Assembly (NCBI RefSeq): GCF_022870905.1
Contig: NZ_CP091510.1
Span: forward strand, 2,170,001 to 2,234,000
Direction: 5' to 3'
DNA length: 64,000 nucleotides
Source: Neisseria arctica
GTDB taxonomy: Bacteria; Pseudomonadota; Gammaproteobacteria; Burkholderiales; Neisseriaceae
Both the position numbers and the translations under genes were made by a program. The number at the start of each line of letters is the position of its first letter. The first letter of the stretch is position 1. The notes beneath the pieces are model-generated. The model saw nothing but the letters and a program-made list of their open reading frames with translations, was not told where the DNA came from and ran no database searches. This document shows, one piece after another, positions 30,016 to 38,975 of this stretch.

Positions 30016-30849
30016 TTAACCTTTATTTGAATAACGGCGGCGGACAATCATATTATCCGTGCGTTTATTGTTACGAGTACGGTAACCTTTAGAAGGCGTA
30101 CCCCATGGGCTAACCGGTTCACGAGCTTCGCCAGTACGACCCTCACCACCACCATGCGGGTGATCAACCGGGTTCATTACAACACCGCGAACAGTCGGGC
30201 GAATACCACGCCAACGGTTGGCACCAGCCTTACCGATTTTCTTCAGGCTTTGCTCTTCATTACCTACTTCACCAATAGTGGCACGGCAATCAACGTGGAT
30301 TTTACGCACTTCGCCAGAACGCAAACGCACTTGTGCATACACACCTTCTTTAGCCAACAATACGGCAGACGCACCAGCAGAACGCGCGATTTGCGCACCT
30401 TTACCAGGCTTCATTTCAATACAGTGGATGGTGGTACCAACCGGGATATTGCGAATCGGCAAAGTATTACCTGATTTGATAGCAGCCTCAGAACCTGAGA
30501 GCAATACTGCACCAGCCTGAATGCCGCGAGGCGCAATAATGTAACGGCGTTCACCATCGGCATAGCACAGCAGAGCGATGAATGCAGTGCGGTTTGGATC
30601 ATATTCAATACGTTCAACTTTAGCCGGGATACCGTCTTTGTTACGTTTGAAATCCACTACGCGGTAATGGTGTTTATGGCCACCACCTTTATGACGAGTT
30701 GTGATATGACCGTTATTGTTGCGGCCGGCAGTTGAATTTTTCTTTTCAACCAGTGGTGCATAAGGTGCACCTTTGTGCAAACCTTCCGCAGTAACGCGAA
30801 CCATGCCGCGACGACCAGCAGAGGTAGGCTTCATTTTTACAATAGCCAT
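30016..30849 (-). CDS. rplB: 50S ribosomal protein L2
   Basis: L2 is needed for subunit association and peptidyl transfer. The 277-residue product has the signature [20 protein letters not shown] with the conserved His near 230, and a basic C-terminal tail. It lies between rplW and rpsS. Confidence 0.98.
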
Positions 30850-30854
30850 TTTAC

Positions 30855-31175
30855 TTATTCCTTATCTGCAGCTGCAGCAGCGGCTTCCAAGTCCAGCGAT
30901 TGGCCGGCAGCCAAGCTCACATAAGCTTTTTTCACATCGCTGCGACGACCAATAGTACGGCCGAAGCGTTTTACCTTACCTTTTGTAGTAACGGTAGTAA
31001 CGGCAGCAACTTCAACACCAAACAACAATTCAACAGCAGCTTTAATTTCTTGCTTAGTTGCATTAGGCAACACTTTGAAAGTCATTTGGTTACGTTTCTC
31101 GGCCAGCAGGTTGCTCTTTTCAGAAACAACAGGAGCCAAAATTACTTGCATCAGGCGTTGTTGGTTCATACCCAT
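30855..31175 (-). CDS. rplW: 50S ribosomal protein L23
   Basis: L23 surrounds the exit tunnel and docks trigger factor. The 106-residue product has [20 protein letters not shown] near the start and the [20 protein letters not shown] region. Its start overlaps the rplD end by 10 bp. Confidence 0.97.
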   Translation of the reverse strand: MGMNQQRLMQVILAPVVSEKSNLLAEKRNQMTFKVLPNATKQEIKAAVELLFGVEVAAVTTVTTKGKVKRFGRTIGRRSDVKKAYVSLAAGQSLDLEAAAAAADKE

Positions 31176-31786
31176 TGCTCCTCCAGTTGTGCAACCGCTT
31201 CTTTAGTGATCACAACTTTTTTGTAGCGCAACAGGCTGTAAGGATCAGCTTGCTGAGCTTCCAAAACCAATACATTCGGCAAATTGCGTGAAGACAGGTA
31301 TACGTTTTCATCCAATTGCTTGGTAATGAACAATACTTGCTCCAAACCCAAATTTTTCACTTGTTCGGCAAACTCTTTGGTTTTAGGGGTTGCGGCAGAC
31401 AATTCGTCAATCACAAATAAACGCTCGTCACGTACCAGCTGAGACAAAATAGCAGCCATACCGGCACGGTACATTTTACGGTTTACTTTTTGAGTGAAGT
31501 TTTCAGACGGCTTATTCGGGAACGCACGACCACCACTACGCCACAGCGGAGAAGAAGTCATACCGGAACGTGCACGACCAGTACCTTTTTGGCGCCATGG
31601 TTTTTTAGTAGAGTGTTTTACTTCTGCACGTGTTTTTTGGGCACGGTTACCTGAGCGAGCATTTGCCAAAAAAGCAGTTACCAGCTGATGAACCAATGCT
31701 TCGTTGTATTCACGGGCAAACAAAGCATCAGAAGCAGTCAGACTGCCTGACACTTGGCCTTTTGCATCAATTACTTTCAATTCCAT
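31166..31786 (-). CDS. rplD: 50S ribosomal protein L4
   Basis: L4 lines the exit tunnel. In E. coli it also represses the S10 operon. The 206-residue product has the basic loop [20 protein letters not shown] (about 60-80) that reaches into the tunnel. Its start shares one base with the rplC stop. An uptake core (TTCAGACGGC, about 31501-31510) lies inside the gene. Confidence 0.98.
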   Translation of the reverse strand: MELKVIDAKGQVSGSLTASDALFAREYNEALVHQLVTAFLANARSGNRAQKTRAEVKHSTKKPWRQKGTGRARSGMTSSPLWRSGGRAFPNKPSENFTQKVNRKMYRAGMAAILSQLVRDERLFVIDELSAATPKTKEFAEQVKNLGLEQVLFITKQLDENVYLSSRNLPNVLVLEAQQADPYSLLRYKKVVITKEAVAQLEEQWV

Positions 31787-32431
31787 TACGCACCTACTTT
31801 CACGCTAGGACGCACTACTACGTCACTATTAACGGAACCGGGTACCGCACCTTTAACCAAAAGCAGCTGACGCTCTACATCAACGCGGATAACTTCCAAG
31901 CATTGAACGGTAGCTTTGGTGTTGCCGTACTGACCGGCCATACGCTTACCCGGGAATACACGACCCGGATCTTGTGCCTGGCCGATAGAACCAGGAACAC
32001 GGTGAGAGCGTGAGTTACCGTGTGAAGTACGTTGTGAACCGAAGTTATGGCGTTTGATAGTACCGGGAAAAACCTTTACCTTTAGAGGTACCGGTAACAT
32101 CAACCAATTGGCCTGCCTCAAACATAGCGACAGTGATTTCATCGCCGGCTTTCAGCTCACCCAATTTTTCCTCAGTCAAAGCAAACTCAACCAAACCACG
32201 ACCGGCTTCTACGCCGGCTTTGGCAAAATGGCCTGCTTCGGCCTTGGTTACGCGGTTAGCTTTTTTCTGACCAAAGGTAACTTGAACGGCAACATAACCG
32301 TCAGCATCTTTGGATTTTACTTGTGTAACGCGATTAGCAGACATATCCAACACGGTTACCGGAACAGATGCACCTTGTTCGTTAAACACGCGGGTCATGC
32401 CCACTTTGCGTCCAACCAGACCTAAAGTCAT
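31786..32431 (-). CDS. rplC: 50S ribosomal protein L3, frameshifted in this sequence
   Basis: L3 starts 50S assembly and shapes the peptidyl transferase centre. The region is 646 bp, one base more than 215 codons. The first frame reads [20 protein letters not shown] to GTSKGKGFS and then stops. The second frame resumes exactly at [20 protein letters not shown] and runs to SVKVGA. The extra base is in the run of three G on the plus strand at 32065-32067, next to AAAAA. Removing one base restores a normal 214-residue L3, including the [13 protein letters not shown] loop with the methylated Gln. L3 is essential, so a sequencing or assembly error is likelier than a real mutation. Confidence 0.93.
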
Positions 32432-32497
32432 GATTATTTTCCTTTTAAAATAAAGGGATCAGCTACGATTGGCTGACCAATTCGGACAAAATAAATA

Positions 32498-32551
32498 CTT
32501 GGTAAAAATACCAAGCATCGAAATATATCATAAAAACAAATCAATTTTCAA
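32498..32551 (-). promoter_or_regulatory. promoter and 5' hairpin of the S10-type operon
   Basis: On the minus strand, TTGAAA (32551-32546), 18-bp spacer and TATATT (32527-32522) predict a start near 32515. The transcript would begin with a 7-bp hairpin, CTTGGTA-TTTT-TACCAAG (32515-32498). A second short stem, GGTCAGC/GCTGATC, follows before the AAGGAAAAT ribosome binding site of rplC. rpsJ, which usually precedes rplC, is not here. The remaining 32552-32911 shows no gene, only one lone uptake core near 32865. Confidence 0.5.
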
Positions 32552-32911
32552 GTAAAATCTTGTCTTTACATATCATGGAACAGCTATAAACCAACACTTT
32601 ATTTATCTGAAGAAGCCTATGCGCTTCATTAATCAAAATTGCACTTATCCGCACATGACATAGCCATTTCAAAGCATGAAAAACTCTCAATCTGATATAA
32701 ACACCATAATAAACATAATAAAACCTCTGCTGCCTCCATGCATTAATAAAAATAAAATTATTGACTCGTAAAAAGTTGTCGTCATATCACTCTTCGTGTA
32801 TTTCGCCCGTTTAGAATTTATCCTCTAATAAACTTAACGAGTTACTTTACGATATATATACAAGCCGTCTGAAAAGATAATTTTTATATAAATTCCGAAG
32901 GATGTTTTGCT

Positions 32912-33325
32912 ATGAAAAAGCTTTTCTTACTACTGCCGCTTTTAAGCGGCTGCGTCATCCCGATTATAGCCCCGGTTCCCCAAAGCACATTTGCCAATCC
33001 TCTCTTAGCTAACCAATGGCAGATTACCGAAGCCAACGGTGAACGCATTGAAAACACATCCGCAACTTTATTATTAAGAAAAGACCGCTACTTCTCCGCC
33101 GAAACCGATTGTAATAATTTAATGGGAAGCTATAGCTTATCGGGTAATTACGAACTGAATTTTGCGATGCCTGCATCCACGCGTATGTCTTGTCGTGATA
33201 TGCGCAATGAAGTGCTGATATCTGCCGCACTACCTAAAGTAAACAGTTACCGCTTAATTGGAACCGGTATTGAAATGCTGGACAAAAACCGTCAACCCGT
33301 ATTACGCGCCATACCGAAACAATAA
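32912..33325 (+). CDS. META-domain lipoprotein
   Basis: This 137-residue protein has a lipoprotein signal, MKKLFLLLPLLSGC, with the lipid-bearing Cys at 14. A META/HslJ domain (about 30-130) follows, with FSAETDCNNLMGSYSLSG and a second Cys in RMSCRDM that may pair with the first. META proteins are envelope proteins, HslJ being linked to novobiocin resistance in E. coli, but the function here is unknown. AAGGA lies just upstream of the ATG. It stands alone, diverging from the ribosomal operon. Confidence 0.85.
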   Translation: MKKLFLLLPLLSGCVIPIIAPVPQSTFANPLLANQWQITEANGERIENTSATLLLRKDRYFSAETDCNNLMGSYSLSGNYELNFAMPASTRMSCRDMRNEVLISAALPKVNSYRLIGTGIEMLDKNRQPVLRAIPKQ

Positions 33326-33470
33326 ACTATCCGTGCCTCAACCGCTACACAATGCTGGTGAAATACTCATGCAACATGGTTTTTAACAGTATGAGAGTCG
33401 GCATAGTCAGTACCATTCAAAACGGTATTGCTTTATTTAAAGTTTAATTATCGAATATCGATAAAAGTGA

Positions 33471-33514
33471 AAAACACAGGCCGTCTGAAAATTTTCATAC
33501 GGCCTGTGTTTTTC
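33471..33514. terminator. bidirectional DUS-pair terminator
   Basis: AAAACACAGGCCGT pairs with ACGGCCTGTGTTTT. One uptake arm is altered (TTTCATACGG). It lies between the convergent lipoprotein and amidase genes. Confidence 0.85.
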
Positions 33515-33567
33515 AGTAAGTGACTTTATCAGAATACGTCCCTGACCAGCATATTCTTTTAGCCAAC

Positions 33568-34371
33568 TTACAAACAACGGTGGCCCAATGCAGGCAGACG
33601 GTTACGTACACTCAACAAACGCGCTTCATCCAAAGTAGCACTAACCACGCCCTCACCTTCAGGCAGAACAGCCAATACTTCCCCCCACGGATCAATAATC
33701 ATGCTATGCCCAAACGTACGCCGCCCGCTTTCATGTTTGCCGCCCTGCCCCGAAGCAATCAAATAACATTGGTTTTCAACCGCACGGGTTTTCAACAACA
33801 ATTCCCAATGCGCCTTACCCGTCGTATAGGTAAATGCGGCCGGCAGCAACATGATATCAAAAGGCAGTTGGGCACGGAAAAATTCAGGAAAGCGTAAATC
33901 ATAGCAAACACCCGCAGCCACCCTTATTCCTTCAATCTCCCATGAGGGTACGCGATTACCGTTTGCAATGGTATCCGATTCTGCGTAACGCTCTCCTAAA
34001 CCCGAATAGCCAAAAAGATGCATTTTATCGTAACTGCCAATACACTGCCCGTCTCGTCCGTATACCAGCATCGTATTCAAAACCTTACCCGGCTCACTAC
34101 TTTTTAAAGGCACTGTACCGCCGAATAAAACAATACCGTGCTCACCCGCCGCCTCGCTCATGGCCGTCTGAAAATCACCGTTCCCCAAAGGCTCGGCAAA
34201 AGCCAATTTATCAGTATCACTCGCCCCCATAATCGGCCAATATTCAGGCAGCAATACCCAATCGGCTCCACCTTCCGCAGCCTCGGCAACCAAGCGGCGC
34301 ATGGCAGCGATATTATCCGACGGGCGGGTGGAGGATACCATTTGTACTGCAGCGGCCCGGATATTTTTCAT
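33568..34371 (-). CDS. nitrilase-superfamily amidase (deaminated glutathione amidase-like)
   Basis: This 267-residue carbon-nitrogen hydrolase has the catalytic triad visible as Glu43 (LLPEYW), Lys116 (SYDKMHLF) and Cys156 (GVCYDLRFPE). The sequence is closest in feel to the Nit1/NitA group that removes the amide from deaminated glutathione, a metabolite-repair role, but other amides are possible. The start at 34371 has AAGGAA eight bases upstream. The frame is open nine codons further up without a good site. Confidence 0.88.
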   Translation of the reverse strand: MKNIRAAAVQMVSSTRPSDNIAAMRRLVAEAAEGGADWVLLPEYWPIMGASDTDKLAFAEPLGNGDFQTAMSEAAGEHGIVLFGGTVPLKSSEPGKVLNTMLVYGRDGQCIGSYDKMHLFGYSGLGERYAESDTIANGNRVPSWEIEGIRVAAGVCYDLRFPEFFRAQLPFDIMLLPAAFTYTTGKAHWELLLKTRAVENQCYLIASGQGGKHESGRRTFGHSMIIDPWGEVLAVLPEGEGVVSATLDEARLLSVRNRLPALGHRCL

Positions 34372-34530
34372 GGTGATTTCCTTGTCGTTGATTTGCACTT
34401 AGTTAGGGTATTTTGACAGGTGTTCTGTTACACTTTTAAAAGCATATATATATCCATCTTAGCTTAATTGATAGGGAATACCTTCCCTTGCATATAAATG
34501 CTGCTTTTTCCATCGTACAAGAAAACCGCT

Positions 34531-34848
34531 ATGAAAAAAACCGCTTTTGTTGTTACCGCCCTTTTACCGGCACTGGCATTAGCCGATATCAATCTCTACG
34601 GTACTATCCGCAGCGGGCTAAGCGTCTCCCAAACCCAAATCGGCAACACGCACTTCAACCGCAGCTCCGTGGATGATTTAGGCAGCTATATCGGGATACG
34701 CGGCAACCATCCTATTGGCAGCAGCAACATGATTTGGCAGTTCGAGCAAAACACACCAATCGGTCAAAACGGTTCATTACGCGAGCATTTCCGCAATCGT
34801 AAAGAACGTAACGGCGATAGCGGATGGTTTGTCGGCATTTCCGATTAA
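34531..34848 (+). pseudogene. porin N-terminus, truncated
   Basis: The 105-residue product has a Sec signal (MKKTAFVVTALLPALALA), then ADINLYGTIRSGL and DLGSYIGIRGNHPIGSSNMI, matching the first strands of neisserial porins (a trimeric 16-strand barrel of about 330 residues). It stops after SGWFVGISD, near strand 4. The 100 bp that follow hold no clear continuation in any frame. A product this short cannot form a barrel, so I call it a remnant. It could alternatively be a small expressed fragment. Confidence 0.7.
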
Positions 34849-34950
34849 GAGTTTTACAAAACAATTTGGATTTTTAAATCCCAGGCCTAACTTTACTCGA
34901 ACCTCTAGGCCATGCCGGCTACAAAGCCGACTTAGCGTTCCCTATAAATA

Positions 34951-34981
34951 AAATGCCGTCTGAAATTTTCAGACGGCATTT
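34951..34981. terminator. bidirectional DUS-pair terminator
   Basis: AAATGCCGTCTGAAA faces TTTCAGACGGCATTT, 26 bp past the oppF stop and after the porin remnant. Confidence 0.85.
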
Positions 34982-35006
34982 ATTACTTTGTTTCAACAAC
35001 AGAATA

Positions 35007-36002
35007 TTAATCTGCGGCGAGATACTTCACACATGCTGCACGGTGTGCCGGCCCGCCTTTTAATTGCGGTTTTTCTTTGGCACACAGTTCTATAGCTTCA
35101 GGGCAGCGTGTACGGAAAACACAGCCCGAAGGCGGGTTAAGGGGGCTGGGCAAATCACCCGGCAACAATTCTATATGTTTGCCCCGCTCAATCTTCGGAT
35201 CAGGAATCGGTACCGCACTCATCAAAGCACGCGTATACGGATGTGCGGGGGCGCCATATACAGCCTGGTCTTCGCCCAATTCGACGGCATTCCCCAGATA
35301 CATCACCAATACACGGTCGGAAATATGCTTCACCACTGATAAATCGTGGGCGATAAAAATCATCGCCAAGCCCATTTCGCGTTGAATCTGCTTAAGCAAA
35401 TTTACCACTTGCGCCTGAATTGATACGTCCAATGCCGAAACCGGCTCATCACAAATCAAGAGCTTGGGTTTCAAAATCAAGGCACGAGCAATACCGATAC
35501 GCTGGCATTGGCCGCCCGAAAACTCATGCGGGTAGCGGTTAATCTGATTAGGCAGCAAGCCGACTTTACCCATCATTTCCTTCACCCGCGCCATCACTTC
35601 GGCTTTGCCAAGTTCGGGGTAAAACGTTCGCAGCGGCTCGGCAATAATATCGCCGACGGTCATACGCGGATTCAGCGATGCTAACGGATCTTGGAAGATC
35701 ATTTGGATATCCCGCCGCTTCAACCGCAGTGTTTTTGCATCCAGCTTGGTCAAATCCTGCCCCTGCCACAAAACACTGCCCGACTCGGCTTTCACCAAAC
35801 CGATAATCGCCCGCGCCAAAGTGGATTTGCCGCAACCCGACTCACCCACCACACCAAGCGTTTCTCCCGGTTGCAAATCAAACGACACACCGTTCACAGC
35901 CTGCAACAAAGCGGTTTTTTGCCAAGGCCAGCTTTTGGCTTCGCGAACACGGAATACAACGCGTAAATCGCGTACCTGTAATAAAGGCTGAGTCTGCTTC
36001 AT
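35007..36002 (-). CDS. oppF: oligopeptide ABC transporter ATPase OppF
   Basis: This is one of two ATPases powering oligopeptide import. The 331-residue product has Walker A GESGCGKST (about 55-63), the ABC signature FSGGQCQRIGIA and Walker B LLICDEPVSALD. It ends with the C-terminal oligopeptide/dipeptide domain carrying Cys residues (SGCVFRTRCP) that may hold a 4Fe-4S cluster. I start it at the ATG at 36002, whose ATGA overlaps the oppD stop. Confidence 0.93.
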   Translation of the reverse strand: MKQTQPLLQVRDLRVVFRVREAKSWPWQKTALLQAVNGVSFDLQPGETLGVVGESGCGKSTLARAIIGLVKAESGSVLWQGQDLTKLDAKTLRLKRRDIQMIFQDPLASLNPRMTVGDIIAEPLRTFYPELGKAEVMARVKEMMGKVGLLPNQINRYPHEFSGGQCQRIGIARALILKPKLLICDEPVSALDVSIQAQVVNLLKQIQREMGLAMIFIAHDLSVVKHISDRVLVMYLGNAVELGEDQAVYGAPAHPYTRALMSAVPIPDPKIERGKHIELLPGDLPSPLNPPSGCVFRTRCPEAIELCAKEKPQLKGGPAHRAACVKYLAAD

Positions 36003-36970
36003 ACATCCGCTCCTTCCATCTGCCAAAAACAGGCGCGTCGGCTGCCGTCTGCTTGTTGCGTTAATAGCGGCTCACTGTGCCGACACACATCGGTTACATA
36101 ATTACAGCGCGCTTGAAACGGACATCCCGGCGGCAATGCCGCCAAATTGGGCGGGTTACCCACGATGGTTGGCAATTCGGCTTCCTCTCCATCCAACCGC
36201 GGCACAGCCCCCAACAAACCGATGGTGTAAGGATGGGTCGGCCGGTAGAAAATCTGCTCGATACCACCATACTCCATCGTTCTGCCGGCATACATCACCA
36301 AAACATGATCACAAATACCCGCTACAACACCCAAATCATGGGTAATCATAATAATGGTCGTGCCAAAATCACGTTTCAAATCGTTCAGCAAAGCCATAAT
36401 CTGCGCCTGTACGGTCACATCCAAAGCAGTAGTCGGCTCATCGGCAATCAACAGCTTCGGACGGCACAGCAAAGCCATGGCAATCATCACCCGTTGGCGC
36501 ATGCCGCCTGAAAACTCATGCGGATACATATCGATACGCTTTTTTGCCTCGGGGATTTTTACCGCTTCAAGCATACGGATGGCTTCGGCCCGCGCCTCGG
36601 CCTTACCCATACCTTTGTGCAGCATCAGCACTTCGGTAAGCTGCGCACCTACTTTCATATATGGGTTAAGCGAAGTCATCGGATCTTGAAAAATCATCGA
36701 AATTTCGCTGGCACGGATTTTATTCAATTCTTTTTCGGGCAAACCGACCAATTCCCGCCCGTTAAATTTTACCGAACCTTTTACCTTACCGTTTTTCGCC
36801 AACAAACCCATCACGGCAAAAGCGGTTTGCGATTTGCCCGAGCCGGACTCGCCGACTATCCCCAACGTTTCGCCTTCGTGCAAATCGAAATTGAGTTTGT
36901 TGACGGCGGTTACATCGCCGTCTTCGGTGCGGAACACCACCTGTAAATCTTTTACGCTCAACAAGGCCAT
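35999..36970 (-). CDS. oppD: oligopeptide ABC transporter ATPase OppD
   Basis: This 323-residue ATPase partners OppF. Walker A is GESGSGKSQTA (about 39-49), the signature is FSGGMRQRVMIA, and Walker B is LLIADEPTTALD. The C-terminal domain has GCPFQARCNYVTDVC, with the cysteine pattern shared by OppD/DppD. It follows oppC by 9 bp and overlaps oppF by 4 bp. Confidence 0.93.
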   Translation of the reverse strand: MALLSVKDLQVVFRTEDGDVTAVNKLNFDLHEGETLGIVGESGSGKSQTAFAVMGLLAKNGKVKGSVKFNGRELVGLPEKELNKIRASEISMIFQDPMTSLNPYMKVGAQLTEVLMLHKGMGKAEARAEAIRMLEAVKIPEAKKRIDMYPHEFSGGMRQRVMIAMALLCRPKLLIADEPTTALDVTVQAQIMALLNDLKRDFGTTIIMITHDLGVVAGICDHVLVMYAGRTMEYGGIEQIFYRPTHPYTIGLLGAVPRLDGEEAELPTIVGNPPNLAALPPGCPFQARCNYVTDVCRHSEPLLTQQADGSRRACFWQMEGADV

Positions 36971-36979
36971 TGTGTTTTC

Positions 36980-37888
36980 CTACCTGTCTTTCGGGTCGAG
37001 CGCATCGCGCAAACCGTCACCGATAAAGTTAAAGCAAAATAGGGTGACTACCAAAAACACGCTCGGGATCAGAATCTGCCACGGTGCCACCTGCATGGTT
37101 TGTGCGCCCTCTTGCAACAAGGCACCCCAACTGGTCATCGGTTCCTGAACGCCCAAGCCCAAAAAGCTCAAGAACGATTCAAACAAAATCATGCCCGGCA
37201 CCAGCAAAGAAGCATAAACCACTACCACACCCAAAACATTGGGAACGATATGGCGGAATACGATCGCCGTTTTCGATACGCCGCCCACTTCCGCGGCTTC
37301 GACAAACTCTTTACGCTTAAGACTCAGCGTTTGACCGCGCACGATACGCGCCACGTCCAGCCATGACACCAAACCGATGGCTACGAAAATCAGCACCAAA
37401 TTACGGCCGAAAAAGGTAACCAGCAAAATCACGAAAAACATGAACGGAAAGGCGTTGAGAATTTCCAAAAAGCGCATCATCAGCATATCGGTTTTACCGC
37501 CGAAAAAGCCCGATACCGCGCCGTATACCGTGCCGAACAATACGGCCACCAACGCGCCCGCCAAACCCACCATCAGCGAAATACGACCACCCATGGCCAC
37601 ACGCACCAACAAATCGCGCCCGAGCGAATCGGTACCGAAATAGTGTCCGCCCTCCATCTGCGGCGCCTGCTGCATCGCCCCCCAATCGGTATAATCATAT
37701 GCAAACGGTGAAAACAAAGGAGCCAGTAGCACGAATGCCGTTACCAATATCAATACCGCCATACTGGCCAAGGCGGCACGGTTTCGCTTAAACCGCCGCC
37801 AAGCATCCTGCCAAAGGCTACGTCCTTTCACTTCAGCTGCTTCTGCCAATGTTTCCACGGCGGCAAGCTGGTTTTGGGTTAGTTTCAT
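36980..37888 (-). CDS. oppC: oligopeptide ABC transporter permease OppC
   Basis: This 302-residue inner-membrane permease has a cytosolic N-terminus of about 38 residues, then six helices, and an EAA loop seen as VEAAEVGGVSKTAIVFRHI. It pairs with OppB to form the channel. It is separated from oppB by a 63-bp gap containing an uptake-sequence hairpin. Confidence 0.92.
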   Translation of the reverse strand: MKLTQNQLAAVETLAEAAEVKGRSLWQDAWRRFKRNRAALASMAVLILVTAFVLLAPLFSPFAYDYTDWGAMQQAPQMEGGHYFGTDSLGRDLLVRVAMGGRISLMVGLAGALVAVLFGTVYGAVSGFFGGKTDMLMMRFLEILNAFPFMFFVILLVTFFGRNLVLIFVAIGLVSWLDVARIVRGQTLSLKRKEFVEAAEVGGVSKTAIVFRHIVPNVLGVVVVYASLLVPGMILFESFLSFLGLGVQEPMTSWGALLQEGAQTMQVAPWQILIPSVFLVVTLFCFNFIGDGLRDALDPKDR

Positions 37889-37914
37889 AATGTGTTCTTA
37901 ATCGTTATCTATCG

Positions 37915-37943
37915 AGGCCGTCTGAAAATATTTCAGACGGCCT
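37915..37943 (-). terminator. DUS-pair hairpin inside the opp operon (oppB/oppC)
   Basis: AGGCCGTCTGAAA and TTTCAGACGGCCT form a 13-bp stem in the oppB-oppC gap. It may attenuate transcription of oppCDF relative to oppAB. Confidence 0.6.
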
Positions 37944-37951
37944 GATGGTTA

Positions 37952-38872
37952 TCAATAGCGTATTTTCGGATCTATGACCGCATACAGAATATCTACCACC
38001 GCATTGAATGCAATGGTTAATACGCCTACCAAGATAGTCAAACCCAACACCATACCGTAATCACGGTTGAGTGCACCGTTCACGAACAATTGGCCGATAC
38101 CGGGCAAACCGAAAATGGTTTCAATCACAATCGAGCCGGTAATGATGCCGACAAATGCCGGGCCAAGATAGGAAATCACCGGCAACATGGCGGGGCGTAA
38201 GGCATGTTTCAAAACGATTCTGTGTAAAGGCAGCCCTTTGGCGCGCGCCGTGCGGATAAATTGGCTGTTCATCACTTCAATCATCGAACTGCGCATAATG
38301 CGGGCGATACCGGCTACATAAGCCAATGCCAAAGCTGCTACCGGTAATACCAAATTAGCCGCCGCCCCACCGTTCCAGCCGCCTGCGGGCAACCATTTAA
38401 GGCCGATGGCGAAAATCAACACCAGCAAAGGTGCTTTTACAAAATTGGGAATCACCACACCCGTCATGGCCAAGCTCATCAGCAGATAATCCAACCATGA
38501 ATTTTGCTTCAGCGCGGCAATCACGCCCAATACAACACCCAACACCAAAGCAATTAAGAACGCATAAATGCCCAACTCCAACGAAACCGGAAACGCTTGG
38601 GCAAGCAGCTCGTTAACCGAATAATCTTTGTATTTGAACGACGGGCCGAAATCACCCTGTGCCAGTTGTTTGAGATAATTGACATACTGTATGTGCAAAG
38701 GGGCGTTCAAATTGTATTTGGCTTCGATATTCGCCAACACCTCGGGCGGCAGGTTGCGTTCACCCGTAAACGGGCTGCCCGGCGCCAGCCGCATCATAAA
38801 AAACGATACGGTAATCAAGACCAAAAGCGTGGGAATCGCCTCAAGCCCCCTGCGGAAAATCAGTTTCAGCAT
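37952..38872 (-). CDS. oppB: oligopeptide ABC transporter permease OppB
   Basis: This 306-residue permease has six predicted helices. The first lies in the first 30 residues (AIPTLLVLITVSFFMMRLAPG), and the EAA loop is FIRTARAKGLPLHRIVLKHA (about 206-225). A conserved PGSPF motif follows helix 1, as in Opp/Dpp permeases. It follows oppA by about 100 bp with a hairpin in between. Confidence 0.93.
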   Translation of the reverse strand: MLKLIFRRGLEAIPTLLVLITVSFFMMRLAPGSPFTGERNLPPEVLANIEAKYNLNAPLHIQYVNYLKQLAQGDFGPSFKYKDYSVNELLAQAFPVSLELGIYAFLIALVLGVVLGVIAALKQNSWLDYLLMSLAMTGVVIPNFVKAPLLVLIFAIGLKWLPAGGWNGGAAANLVLPVAALALAYVAGIARIMRSSMIEVMNSQFIRTARAKGLPLHRIVLKHALRPAMLPVISYLGPAFVGIITGSIVIETIFGLPGIGQLFVNGALNRDYGMVLGLTILVGVLTIAFNAVVDILYAVIDPKIRY

Positions 38873-38931
38873 AACTTTCTTTCATACTCCATTACCAAAG
38901 ACGGAATATCCGTATGGCCAATGATAAGTAA

Positions 38932-38961
38932 ACTTTCAGACGGCCTATGCCGTCTGAAAGT
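38932..38961 (-). terminator. DUS-pair hairpin between oppA and oppB
   Basis: ACTTTCAGACGGC and GCCGTCTGAAAGT pair with only a four-base loop. A partial terminator directly after a binding-protein gene would raise OppA over the membrane subunits. Confidence 0.65.
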
Positions 38962-38975
38962 ATGCCGCGGATACA

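Noticed and set aside
34849..34950. Continuation of the porin gene in another frame
   Set aside because: Short stretches look protein-like, but none matches later porin strands and no single indel restores a long frame.
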